Shown here: positions 8,120 through 16,378 of the stretch, in pieces | How positions within the stretch are numbered: the stretch's first letter is position 1 | Layout: every line of letters begins with the position of its first letter | Source of the DNA: an uncultured Dechloromonas sp. | GTDB lineage: Bacteria; Pseudomonadota; Gammaproteobacteria; Burkholderiales; Rhodocyclaceae | DNA length: 64,000 nt | Direction: 5' to 3' | Assembly (NCBI RefSeq): GCF_945957265.1 | Contig: NZ_CAMFKO010000022.1 | Span: forward strand, 1 to 64,000 | The notes under the pieces: model-generated | The model's database searches: none | Told to the model about the DNA's origin: nothing | The model's input: only the letters and a program-made list of their open reading frames with translations | Made by a program: the position numbers and the translations under genes

Positions 8120-8830
8120 TCAGTCCGGGGCGCTGAGCATGGCCAGCGTCGCCGACTGGTAGTCGCGCCGATAAAGCACGACGAGCACGAGCAAGGCGAG
8201 CGCGGCAAGCACCATCGGGCTGAGCAGCCAGCCCGAGGCGGCCAGGCCGAAGTAATAGGCGCGGATGCCCCGGTTGAAATCGTCGCCGGCCAGGTTGTTG
8301 GCGCCCGCCACCCGCCGCGCATAGCCATCGATGCCGGCTTCGCCCGCCTTGCCGGTCGGCGCGGCGCCGACGAGGATGGAAAGCAGGTTGAACTGGCGCA
8401 GGGACCAGGTGAACTTGAAATAGGCAAAGACGAAGCTGGCGAGCAGCAGCATCAGCTTGACCTCGAGCAGCTCGCGGTTGCCGGCGCCGCCGAAAGGCAG
8501 GTCGGCGGTGACGCTGAGGAGCTTGTCCGCGGCGCCCAGTGCCGCGACCAGGCCGGCGATGATGTAGATGGTGGTGTTGGCGTAGAAGGAGACCGAATTG
8601 ACCAGGTTGCCGATCAGCGTGGAATCCATCACCCGGACGTCGCGTTCCAGCATGCGGTAGGCCCAGAGCAGGCGGTACTGCTGGCTGGTGCCGATCAGTC
8701 CGCGGGCGCCCCGGCGGCTATGTTCGGAAAACCAGGCGTAGCCTGCCCAGCAGGCAAAGAAGGCGATCAGCGCCAGCCAATCGACCGCGGCAAGATGGGG
8801 CAAGGCATGCATTCCTGCATATTGCCACAT
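8120..8830 (-). CDS. DUF599 family membrane protein
   Basis: A 236-residue inner-membrane protein with four to five hydrophobic helices, matching DUF599. The opening WLALIAFFACWAGYAWFSE, the conserved ERDVRVMDSTLIGNLVNSV and the central MLLLASFVFAYFKFTWSLRQFN are characteristic. Function is unknown. It is the first gene of a leftward cluster with rarD and the spermidine synthase-like gene. An internal ATG at 8812 would give a start six residues later; neither site has a clear ribosome site. It diverges from the diguanylate cyclase at 8958. Confidence 0.8.
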   Translation of the reverse strand: MWQYAGMHALPHLAAVDWLALIAFFACWAGYAWFSEHSRRGARGLIGTSQQYRLLWAYRMLERDVRVMDSTLIGNLVNSVSFYANTTIYIIAGLVAALGAADKLLSVTADLPFGGAGNRELLEVKLMLLLASFVFAYFKFTWSLRQFNLLSILVGAAPTGKAGEAGIDGYARRVAGANNLAGDDFNRGIRAYYFGLAASGWLLSPMVLAALALLVLVVLYRRDYQSATLAMLSAPD

Positions 8831-8957
8831 CGGCGGGGCTTGCGATATTGGGGAAACCCGCGCTGTTCCGGTCGGTCATAGTGCTATTCTGGGCCACGTA
8901 TCGCCTGGCCTGGCCGGCGAAAGCACCCGACAAGAGACCGATCTGGACGCGTCGATA

Positions 8958-10100
8958 ATGACGAGAATGCACCTGCTGACGCTCGGATTCCACGACTCCG
9001 CCACGGAGCTGGCCTTCGTTCGCCATATCTTGCCGCGACTGCGCCTGCAGGGCCGGGCGGCGATCATCCTGGGGGCCGTCGTCTATTTCCTTTACGGTGC
9101 GGTGGATCACCTGTTCGTGCCGGCGAATCTGCTCGGCCAGGTGTGGCTGGTGCGCGTGCTGGCGCTGATCGTCCCGCTTGGCGTGCTGATCCTTAGCTAC
9201 CTGCCGTGGTTCGCCCGGCACAATCAGCTGCCGCTCGGGCTGGTCGGCCTGTCGGCGGCGCTGGGCCTGATCGCCATGCTGTGGTACCTGCCGCTCGAGA
9301 GCGCCGCCTACTGCTTTCCGGGCATGATGCTGGCGACGTTTTATACCTACAACCTGCTCGGTACCCGCTTCATCCATGCCCTGCTGATCAATGTCGCGGT
9401 GCTGCTGCTCTATAACGTCTTGTTCGGCGTCGTCCGGGAGTTTCCCGAAGCAGTGCTGCTCAGCCAGAATTTCTTCCTGATCTCGGCCAACCTGATCGGC
9501 GGGGCTGCCGGCTATCTGGCCGAGTTCCACCGTCGGCAGCTGTTCTTGCGCGAAGTGCAGCTCGACGACGAACGTCAGTTGCACCTCAACCGCTCGCTGC
9601 ATGATCGCCTGACCGGCCTGCCCAATCGCGATCTGCTCGACGACCGCATCAACCAGGCGCTGGCGCTGGCGCGGCGCGACCAGGCGCGCCATGCCGGGTT
9701 TTTCGTCGATCTGGACGGCTTCAAGAACATCAACGACCGCCTGGGCCACGACCATGGCGACATCGTCCTGCGTAGCGTCGCCCGTCGGCTCGAATCGGTG
9801 ATGCGCGAGACGGATACCATTTCGCGCATTGGCGGCGACGAGTTTTTCGTCCTCATTCAGGATATCGGCTCCTGCGACAGCGCCGCGCATCTGGCCGAGA
9901 AACTGATCGCGGTGATCGAGCAACCGATTCCCGAGCTGCCGGGGCGCCACGAACTGAGCGCCAGCATCGGCATCTGCCTTTTTCCGCGAGCCGGGCTGGC
10001 CAACACGCCGGACAGCATCATTCGCAGCGCCGACCTGGCCATGTATCAGGCCAAGGCGGATGGCAGGCGTTGCCACCGCTTCGCCGAAATGCTGGCGTGA
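8958..10100 (+). CDS. Membrane diguanylate cyclase (6 TM plus GGDEF)
   Basis: Predicted inner-membrane diguanylate cyclase that makes c-di-GMP from two GTP. Residues 34-190 contain six hydrophobic helices forming an N-terminal membrane sensor of unknown ligand. After a short charged linker the GGDEF domain runs from about 210 to 378 with an intact signature GGDEF at 292-296. An inhibitory I-site RxxD (Arg283-Asp286) lies five residues upstream, as in enzymes under product inhibition. There is no EAL domain. A second ATG three codons on could be used instead. It is monocistronic and diverges from DUF599. Confidence 0.88.
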   Translation: MTRMHLLTLGFHDSATELAFVRHILPRLRLQGRAAIILGAVVYFLYGAVDHLFVPANLLGQVWLVRVLALIVPLGVLILSYLPWFARHNQLPLGLVGLSAALGLIAMLWYLPLESAAYCFPGMMLATFYTYNLLGTRFIHALLINVAVLLLYNVLFGVVREFPEAVLLSQNFFLISANLIGGAAGYLAEFHRRQLFLREVQLDDERQLHLNRSLHDRLTGLPNRDLLDDRINQALALARRDQARHAGFFVDLDGFKNINDRLGHDHGDIVLRSVARRLESVMRETDTISRIGGDEFFVLIQDIGSCDSAAHLAEKLIAVIEQPIPELPGRHELSASIGICLFPRAGLANTPDSIIRSADLAMYQAKADGRRCHRFAEMLA

Positions 10101-10168
10101 GCGGGCGCGACGTCGGCCGCGGGAAACTCCTGTATCCTGCTCGCCTTTGATCGACAGGGGAGATGAAC

Positions 10169-10486
10169 ATGGGACAAGCCAAACAGCGTGGCACGCTGGC
10201 GCAGCGGGTCGAACAGGCGCAGGCCAAGATCGAGGCGACACGCCCGGAAAAGCTGGTCTGCAACCATTGCAGCGCCGACGTGACGCAGATCAATCCGGTC
10301 AGCACGCGCGGTCTGCGCGGCCTCGAGGCGATCTGGGTCGGCCAGTGCGAGTGCGGCCACACCACGTTCGCCGCTTCCGGCGATCCCAAGGCGGTCGAAG
10401 CCTTTTTCTTCGCGCTCAGCGAGAACACCGAACTGATGCTGGGCAGCCAGAGCAAGGACGGCAGCCAGCACGAAACCGCTGAGTGA
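10169..10486 (+). CDS. Small zinc-ribbon-like protein
   Basis: A 105-residue protein opening MGQAKQRGT, a start seen in a conserved but uncharacterised proteobacterial family. The middle has CNHCSADV and then GQCECGHTTF, giving a CxxC and a CxC pair that could bind zinc. The C-terminus carries the helix PKAVEAFFFALSENTELM. I place the start at 10169 since AGGGGAG ends six bases earlier; an ATG at 10163 overlaps that site. It is followed by a hairpin shared with the converging receiver gene. Function is not recognised. Confidence 0.65.
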   Translation: MGQAKQRGTLAQRVEQAQAKIEATRPEKLVCNHCSADVTQINPVSTRGLRGLEAIWVGQCECGHTTFAASGDPKAVEAFFFALSENTELMLGSQSKDGSQHETAE

Positions 10487-10494
10487 GGTTGTAA

Positions 10495-10520
10495 GGGCTT
10501 TCGGCGCGCGCCGAAGGCCC
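10495..10520. terminator. Hairpin between converging genes
   Basis: Thirteen-base arms GGGCTTTCGGCGC and GCGCCGAAGGCCC pair with one G-T mismatch and no unpaired loop, between the converging genes ending at 10486 and 10528. No T-run follows on either strand, so it may be a weak bidirectional terminator or an RNA 3' end stabiliser. Confidence 0.5.
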
Positions 10521-10527
10521 GCCGCGC

Positions 10528-11082
10528 TCAGTGCGTTCCGGCGACTTCGGCGGCGCGCTGCTCGCCCGCCGCAATGGCGCGGCGAGGCACCTGGTTGTCG
10601 TCGAGCAGGCGCTCGATGCGGAAGAAAATCTCGTAACGCGAGAACGGTTTTTTCATGAAGTCGTCGGCCCCGATGCGGGTGCCGAAGAATTGCTCCATGG
10701 CCTGTTCGTTGCCGCTCATCATGATGACCGGAATGTCGCGTGTCGCCGGGTCGCGGCGAATGGCGCGCAGCGCGGCGAAGCCATTCATGCCGGGCAGCAC
10801 GATATCGAGGAAGATCAGGTCCGGCTTGTGTTCGCGCAGCTGCTCCAGCCCGGATTCGGCATCCAGCGCTTCCAGGGTTTCGTAGCCGGCCGAGCGCAGG
10901 AATTTCCTGAGCGCCGTCACGATGGTTTTTGAGTCGTCGACGATGAGAACCCGGGTGCCCTCGCGGGCATTGACGCGGGCTCGCTTGCGCCGCTCCACAA
11001 CGCTCTCCGAGACGTTCGGAAGCGTCGTCTCCTTCGCTTCGCTTTGTCCGAGCAAGGCCCGGATCTGGTCAAGTATGCCCAC
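10528..11082 (-). CDS. Single-domain response regulator with N-terminal extension
   Basis: A 184-residue CheY-like receiver without a DNA-binding or enzymatic output domain. The receiver runs from about residue 43 to 165. VLIVDDSK supplies the acidic pair, Asp93 in IFLDIVLPG is the phosphorylation site, and FMKKPF carries the conserved lysine. The first 40 residues (ILDQIRALLGQ and a basic stretch ERRKRAR) are a variable extension. I use GTG at 11082, preceded by GGGGGA; the frame upstream is open but has no family character. Its partner kinase is not evident nearby. Confidence 0.82.
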   Translation of the reverse strand: MGILDQIRALLGQSEAKETTLPNVSESVVERRKRARVNAREGTRVLIVDDSKTIVTALRKFLRSAGYETLEALDAESGLEQLREHKPDLIFLDIVLPGMNGFAALRAIRRDPATRDIPVIMMSGNEQAMEQFFGTRIGADDFMKKPFSRYEIFFRIERLLDDNQVPRRAIAAGEQRAAEVAGTH

Positions 11083-11151
11083 CCTGTTCCCCCGTGAAGT
11101 CCGGTCGCCCGATGGCTGACCGAACAGGCAGCATTTTATGATCGAATCATG

Positions 11152-11165
11152 GCCTTCCGGAAGGC
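11152..11165. repeat. Perfect 14-bp palindrome
   Basis: GCCTTCCGGAAGGC is a perfect palindrome between the DUF4124 gene and the receiver gene on the leftward strand. It has no adjacent T-run. It could be an operator or a hairpin behind the DUF4124 gene. Confidence 0.4.
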
Positions 11166-11209
11166 ATGGTCGGAAAAAATGCCGGTTTGTCGGGCGGGCC
11201 GGCAAGTGC

Positions 11210-11797
11210 TCAGCGAATGCAGGGCTTGCCCGGGGCGCAGATCACCATGCCCTGGCCGCCCGATGGCGCCGTCACCGGCGCCTGGGGTGCCGGCGGCCGC
11301 GGTTGGGGCTGGGGGCGCGGATAGTGGGGATAGACCGGCGGCGCGCCATAGACCGGGACATAAACCGTCTGGGGCGGCTCGGGCGGGCGCACCAGGTTGC
11401 GGCACTCGGCCTCCAGCTGTGCCCGCTGGCCGGCTTCGAGCGCGCGCTGGGCGATATCGCGCAGGCAGGCATCGGGGTCGCCGTAGCTGCGTGCCGGGTT
11501 GGCCGTGGCGGCCTGCTTCTGGCTCTGGGCCTGTCGCTCGGCGGCCAGGTCGGCGCGCTGGGCGCTTTCGCGCTTGTCGACATAATTGCGCATGCGTTCG
11601 ACGTCGCGTTCGGCCTGCTGGCGATTGGTCTCGGATACCGTCTCGTCGGGGCGCACGGCCAGCGTGCCGCTGCCGCCCGGGCAAGGCGAATTGGAAATGA
11701 CGGTCTTGCCGTCCGCCTGGCGGCATTTGTAGATGTCGGCGCCAGCCGGCTGGATGAGCAGCAGGCCGGCAAGAAGGGGCAGGAGTATCCGGTACAT
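11210..11797 (-). CDS. DUF4124 domain exported protein
   Basis: A 195-residue secreted protein. A signal peptide (MYRILLPLLAGLLLIQPAGA) is followed directly by a DUF4124 motif, DIYKCRQADGKTVISNSPCP, with the two cysteines typical of this small periplasmic domain. The middle is charged and probably coiled-coil (QQAERDVERMRNYVDKRESAQRA), and the end is proline/tyrosine-rich with a closing CAPGKPCIR. Function is unknown. The ATG at 11797 is the first before the signal peptide. Neighbours are the RND permease upstream and the receiver gene downstream on the same strand. Confidence 0.82.
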   Translation of the reverse strand: MYRILLPLLAGLLLIQPAGADIYKCRQADGKTVISNSPCPGGSGTLAVRPDETVSETNRQQAERDVERMRNYVDKRESAQRADLAAERQAQSQKQAATANPARSYGDPDACLRDIAQRALEAGQRAQLEAECRNLVRPPEPPQTVYVPVYGAPPVYPHYPRPQPQPRPPAPQAPVTAPSGGQGMVICAPGKPCIR

Positions 11798-11832
11798 GGT
11801 TTCGTTATAGCTTAAACGCCGCACGAGACAAC

Positions 11833-14800
11833 TCAGTTGACCGGGTTTTCCGCTGCCTCGATGGCCGGTTCCGGGCCGGATTTGTCGGTGTAGCGGTCGA
11901 GGTAGAGGTAGACGACCGGCGTCAGGTACAGCGTCAGCAGTTGCGACACCATCAGGCCGCCGACCACGGCCAGGCCGAGCGGCTGGCGCACCTCGGCGCC
12001 GGCGCCGATGCCCAGCGCGATGGGCAGGGTGCCGACCAGGGCGGCCATGGTGGTCATCATGATCGGCCGGAAGCGGACCAGGCTGGCCTGGAAGATGGCC
12101 TCGCCTGGCGCTGCGCCCTCCTTGCGCTGCTTTTCCAGGGCGAAGTCGATCATCATGATGGCGTTCTTCTTGACGATGCCGATCAGCATGATGACGCCGA
12201 CGAAGGCGTAGAGGCTGAGATCGACCTTGAAGACAAGGAGGGTGATCAGCGCGCCGAGGCCGGCCGAGGGCAGGCCGGAGAGGATGGTCAGCGGGTGGAT
12301 GAAGCTCTCGTACAGCACGCCGAGGACCAGGTAGACGACCAGCACGGCGACCAGCAGCAGGATGCCGAGGCCTTGCAGCGACGACTGGAAGGCCTGCGCC
12401 GTGCCCTGCAGGCTGGTGCTCAGCGAGACCGGGACGCGGATTTCCCGCTCCAGCGCCTTGATGCGGTCGACGGCGTCGCCCAGCGAGACGCCGGGCTGCA
12501 GGTTGAAGGAGATGGTGACCGACGGCAGCTGGCCCTGATGGTTGACGGTCAGCGCCTGCGTCTTGCGCGTGAAGCGGGCGACGGTGTCGAGCGGGATCAG
12601 CTTGCCGCTGCCGCGCACGTAGACGCGCGACAGGGCCTGCGGGTCGGCCTGGTATTCGGGGGCGACTTCGAGGATGACCTGGTACTGCGCGGTCGAGCCG
12701 TAGATGGTCGACACCTGGCGGGCGCTGAAGGCGCTCTGCAGCGCGTCCTCGACCTGGCCGAAGCTGAGGCCGAGCGCGGACAGCTTGTCGCGGTCGATGT
12801 CGATGCCGACGACCGGGCTGAGGTTGCTCAGGTTGTTGGTGACATCGACGAAACCGGGCAGCTGGCGGATCTTCTGGGTCAGCGTCGCGGTCCACTCGTA
12901 CAGTTCGGCGAGGTCGGTGTCCTGCAGGGTGTATTGGTACTGCGCGGCGGTGATCTGGCCGCCGATGCGGATCACCGGCGGGTTCTGCATGTACACCTTG
13001 ATGCCGGGCACCTCGGCCAGCTTGGGGCGCAGGCGCTGGATGATCTGGTCCGGCGTCGATTTTCGCTCGCTGGCCGGCTTGAGGATCATGAACACCGTGC
13101 CGGTATTGGCGGTCGGCCGGATGCCGCCGGCGCCGACCGAGGACATGAAGGAGGCGATGTCCGGCTCCTCGGCGACGATCCGGGCGACGGCGCGCTGGTG
13201 GGCGACCATCGAGGCGAACGAGGCATCCTGCGCGCCTTCGGTGAAGGCGACGATCTGCCCGGAATCGCCGCTCGGGATGAAGTCTTTCGGTACCTGGGTG
13301 AACAGGTATCCGGTGAGCAGCAGGGTGGCGACGAAGCTGGCCAGGACGGTGCGCGGGTGGCTCATGGCCAGCTTCAGCGTTTTTTCGTAGCCGGCGAGCA
13401 GGGCGGCGAAGAAACGCTCGAACAGCTGGAAGACGCGGCCGTGCGAGTCCGGCTCGGCGTGGCGGACGTAGCGGCTGCACAGCATCGGCGTCAGGGTCAG
13501 CGAGACGAAGCCGGAAACCAGGATGGCGACGCAGATGGTGACGGCGAATTCGTGCAGCAGGCGGCCGACGATGCCCTGCATGAAGAGCACCGGGATGAAC
13601 ACGGCGATCAGCGAGATGGTCATCGAGATGATCGTGAAGCCGATCTCCTTCGCTCCCTTGATCGCCGCCTGGAAGGGCGGCTCGCCGGCCTCGACGTGGC
13701 GGACGATGTTCTCCAGCATGACGATGGCGTCGTCCACGACGAAGCCGACCGACAGCGTCAGCGCCAGCAGCGACAGGTTGTCCAGGCTGTAGCCGAGCAC
13801 CGACATGGCGGCGAAGGTGCCGACCACCGAGATGGGCAGCGCCAGGCTGGGGATGACGGTGGCCGACAGGTTGCGCAGGAAGAGCAGGATGACCAGGATG
13901 ACCAGCACGGCCGACAGGACCAGCGTGAATTGCACGTCGTCGATGGCATGGCGGATCGAGTGGCTGCGGTCGAACAGGATGTTCATGTTCACCGCCGCCG
14001 GCAGCTTGGCCTGGAAGGAGGGCAGGATGCGCTTGATGGCATCGACCGTCTCGATGGTGTTGGCGCCCGGCTGGCGCTGCACGGCGAGCACGATGGCGCG
14101 CTTGTCCACGTTCCAGCTGGCGATGCGGATGTTCTCGACGCTGTCGACCGGCGTCGCCACGTCTTCCAGGCGCACCGGCGCGCCATTGCGCCAGCTGACG
14201 ATGAGCGGCCGGTAGGCGGCGGCGTTGCCGAGCTGGCCGTTGTCCTTCAGCGCGAAGGTCTGGCGGCTGCCGTCGAGCTGGCCGACCGGCTGGTTGACGT
14301 TGCCCTGGGCGATGGCCTGCTGCAGCTCGTCGATGCCGATGCCGCGCGCCGCCAGCTGATCCGGGTTGGCCTGGACGCGCACGGCGTATTTCTGCGAGCC
14401 GTAAATCTGCACCTGGGCAACCCCGGGGATGGTCGACAGCCGTTGCGCCAGCTGGGTTTCAGCGTATTCGTGGACGAGCGACAGGGGCAGGGTGGGCGAC
14501 GACATCGCGATGTAGAAGATCGGCGAATCGGCCGGATTGACCTTGCGGAACGACGGCGGCGTCGGCATGTTCGGCGGCAGCTTGCGCTGCGCGGCGGAAA
14601 TGGCCGACTGTACGTCCTGTGCGGCGGCGTCAATATTGCGGTCGAGGGCGAACTGCAGCGTGATGGTGGTCGAGCCCTGGGCGCTGGTCGATGTCATCGA
14701 ATCCAGCCCGGCGATGGTCGAGAACTGGCCTTCGAGCGGCGTGGCGACAGCGGCGGCCATGGTTTCCGGCGAGGCGCCGGGCAGGCTGGCGCTGACCGAA

Positions 14801-14934
14801 ATGGTCGGGAAATCGACGGCCGGCAACTCGGAAACCGGCAGCGAACGGTAGCCGATGATGCCGAAGATGAGCAGCGCCACCATCATCAGGGTGGTCATCA
14901 CCGGCCGGCGGATGCAAAGCTCGGGTAGCGTCAT
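11833..14934 (-). CDS. RND multidrug efflux permease, HAE1/MdtB-MdtC type
   Basis: A 1033-residue inner-membrane proton/drug antiporter of the HAE1 RND family. It has the standard plan of a first helix (about 12-30), a large periplasmic loop, five helices, a second periplasmic loop and the last helices. Proton-relay Asp401-Asp402 lie in GFVVDDAIVMLENIV in the fourth helix. The opening PELCIRRPVMTTLMMVALLIF resembles the MdtB/MdtC and MuxB/MuxC branch rather than AcrB. The adaptor gene lies ten bases upstream. No second RND permease or TolC-like channel is encoded here, so it must use a channel from elsewhere. Substrate cannot be assigned. Confidence 0.92.
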   Translation of the reverse strand: MTLPELCIRRPVMTTLMMVALLIFGIIGYRSLPVSELPAVDFPTISVSASLPGASPETMAAAVATPLEGQFSTIAGLDSMTSTSAQGSTTITLQFALDRNIDAAAQDVQSAISAAQRKLPPNMPTPPSFRKVNPADSPIFYIAMSSPTLPLSLVHEYAETQLAQRLSTIPGVAQVQIYGSQKYAVRVQANPDQLAARGIGIDELQQAIAQGNVNQPVGQLDGSRQTFALKDNGQLGNAAAYRPLIVSWRNGAPVRLEDVATPVDSVENIRIASWNVDKRAIVLAVQRQPGANTIETVDAIKRILPSFQAKLPAAVNMNILFDRSHSIRHAIDDVQFTLVLSAVLVILVILLFLRNLSATVIPSLALPISVVGTFAAMSVLGYSLDNLSLLALTLSVGFVVDDAIVMLENIVRHVEAGEPPFQAAIKGAKEIGFTIISMTISLIAVFIPVLFMQGIVGRLLHEFAVTICVAILVSGFVSLTLTPMLCSRYVRHAEPDSHGRVFQLFERFFAALLAGYEKTLKLAMSHPRTVLASFVATLLLTGYLFTQVPKDFIPSGDSGQIVAFTEGAQDASFASMVAHQRAVARIVAEEPDIASFMSSVGAGGIRPTANTGTVFMILKPASERKSTPDQIIQRLRPKLAEVPGIKVYMQNPPVIRIGGQITAAQYQYTLQDTDLAELYEWTATLTQKIRQLPGFVDVTNNLSNLSPVVGIDIDRDKLSALGLSFGQVEDALQSAFSARQVSTIYGSTAQYQVILEVAPEYQADPQALSRVYVRGSGKLIPLDTVARFTRKTQALTVNHQGQLPSVTISFNLQPGVSLGDAVDRIKALEREIRVPVSLSTSLQGTAQAFQSSLQGLGILLLVAVLVVYLVLGVLYESFIHPLTILSGLPSAGLGALITLLVFKVDLSLYAFVGVIMLIGIVKKNAIMMIDFALEKQRKEGAAPGEAIFQASLVRFRPIMMTTMAALVGTLPIALGIGAGAEVRQPLGLAVVGGLMVSQLLTLYLTPVVYLYLDRYTDKSGPEPAIEAAENPVN

Positions 14935-14943
14935 GCCTGCTCC

Positions 14944-16101
14944 CTATTTTGCGGCGGTTTGGGCAGGCGGGGCTTCCGCGCCGGGCGGCTGCTTGCTGTG
15001 TACCGCGGCGCCGGGGGTCAGTCGCAGCTGACCGTCGGTAACCACCGTTTCGCCGGCGGCGACGCCCTTGCCGATGGCCGTCATGCCACTGTGGCTGGCG
15101 ACGATCTCCAGCTTGCGCAGCTCGACGGTGTCGTCCGCCTTCACCGCATAGAGGAAATTGCCGTCGGCCCCTTGCTGGATCGCCTCGTTGGGAACGAGGA
15201 CGGCATCGTCGAGCCGGTCGAGGACCATGCTGACGTTGAGGAACTGCCCCGGCGTCAGGCGGGCGGAGCGGTTGTCGAGCAGCGCCTTGACCTGGATCGT
15301 TCCCGTCGCGGCGTCGACCGCGTTGTCGATGAACCTGGCCTTGCCCTCGAAGACGGCATCCTTGCCGCCGGGCAGCGAGACCTGGACGCCGAGCGGGCCC
15401 TGGCTGAGGGCGCGGCGCAGCGCTTGCAGGTGGCGCTCGGGGACCGCGAAGGCGACATACAGGGGATCGACCCGATTGACCACGGCCAGCGCGGTGTCGT
15501 TGATCTTGACCGTCGAGCCGGGGAAGACGAGCCGGGCGCCGACGACGCCGGAAATCGGGGCGCGAATCGCGGCGTAGGAGAGCTGCAGGCGCGCCAGTTC
15601 GCGTGTCGCCTGGTCCGCCTTCAGCGTCGCGGCGGCCGCCGCCGCGTTGGTTCGCACTTCATTGACCTTCTCGTCGGAGACGAAGCCGCGGGCCTTCAAG
15701 CCCTGGTAGCGCTCGAGGTCGGCCTGGGCCTTGGCGAGCTGGGCCTCGTCCTTGCCGACGACGGCGTCGGCCTGGGCCAGCCTGGCGTTGAAATCGCCCG
15801 GGTCGAGCTGGACCAGGACCTCGCCCTGCTTCACGAACTGGCCTTCGGCGTAGTTGACCGAGAGGACCTGTCCATCGACGCGGGACTTCACCGTGACGCC
15901 CTCGTAGGCTTCGGCCCGCCCGACCGCGTTGAGGTAGATCGGCATGCTGCCGCTTTGCGCCTTGGCGACGATGACCGGCACCGGCGCGCTGGCCTTGGCT
16001 GCCGGTGCGCCGGGCGTTCTCGTGCTGTTCCAGCCCCAGAACCCGATGCCGATAAGCGCGATGATGCCGATGGCGACGGGTACTCTTTTCGATCTGTTCA
16101 T
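14944..16101 (-). CDS. RND efflux periplasmic adaptor (MdtA-like)
   Basis: Membrane-fusion adaptor of 385 residues that would link the neighbouring RND permease to an outer-membrane channel. An N-terminal signal-anchor (VPVAIGIIALIGIGFWGWN) precedes a lipoyl/barrel-sandwich half-motif (VTVKSRVDGQVLSVNYAEGQFVKQ, shown here in shortened form by its ends VTVKSRVDGQ and GQFVKQGEVL). An alpha-hairpin around 110-165, the second lipoyl half (AIRAPISGVVG), a beta-barrel and a C-terminal membrane-proximal domain follow. The ATG at 16101 is chosen from the anchor; the open frame extending to 16368 upstream has no family similarity. No good ribosome site is visible. Confidence 0.9.
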   Translation of the reverse strand: MNRSKRVPVAIGIIALIGIGFWGWNSTRTPGAPAAKASAPVPVIVAKAQSGSMPIYLNAVGRAEAYEGVTVKSRVDGQVLSVNYAEGQFVKQGEVLVQLDPGDFNARLAQADAVVGKDEAQLAKAQADLERYQGLKARGFVSDEKVNEVRTNAAAAAATLKADQATRELARLQLSYAAIRAPISGVVGARLVFPGSTVKINDTALAVVNRVDPLYVAFAVPERHLQALRRALSQGPLGVQVSLPGGKDAVFEGKARFIDNAVDAATGTIQVKALLDNRSARLTPGQFLNVSMVLDRLDDAVLVPNEAIQQGADGNFLYAVKADDTVELRKLEIVASHSGMTAIGKGVAAGETVVTDGQLRLTPGAAVHSKQPPGAEAPPAQTAAK

Positions 16102-16259
16102 GGGAGGGAATCGTGTTTGGGCCGGCGAGGCAGGGTATTGGCGGCCAAATGGCCGAAAAATGAATGCTACCACCGATGCGCAGGGGGCATGAACGGCCTG
16201 TTTGGGCGCAGGAGAGGCTTTTCGCCGCATTTTTTTCGAGGTTTGGTTAACGGATGCCC

Positions 16260-16324
16260 GGAAGACTGGCAGAATCCATTCCTTTGACATGCCCGTTCGC
16301 GGTGCGAATCCTGCCCAGTCTTCC
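16260..16324. repeat. Long-range inverted repeat between the efflux and TonB genes
   Basis: GGAAGACTGG at 16260-16269 and CCAGTCTTCC at 16315-16324 are perfect 10-bp inverted arms separated by 45 bases, with a further short CTGCCG/CGGCAG hairpin at 16341-16354. They lie in the 277-base divergent region between the adaptor and the TonB receptor, close to the receptor start. An RNA leader or operator is possible; no known riboswitch core was found. Confidence 0.45.
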
Positions 16325-16378
16325 CGGACTCCATGCCGGGCTGCCGCTCGGCAGGCGTTTCGGAACAATGAAGAATAG

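Noticed and set aside
11941-14928. 995-codon open frame opposite the RND permease gene
   Set aside because: Antisense shadow with low-complexity acidic/arginine-rich composition; the RND gene on the other strand has full family motifs.
16255-16330. Cobalamin riboswitch before the TonB receptor
   Set aside because: GGTGCGAATCC and GCCCGGAAGACTGG resemble pieces of the B12 element, but their order on the plus strand is wrong and the conserved GCCCCCGCAACTGTAA core is absent.
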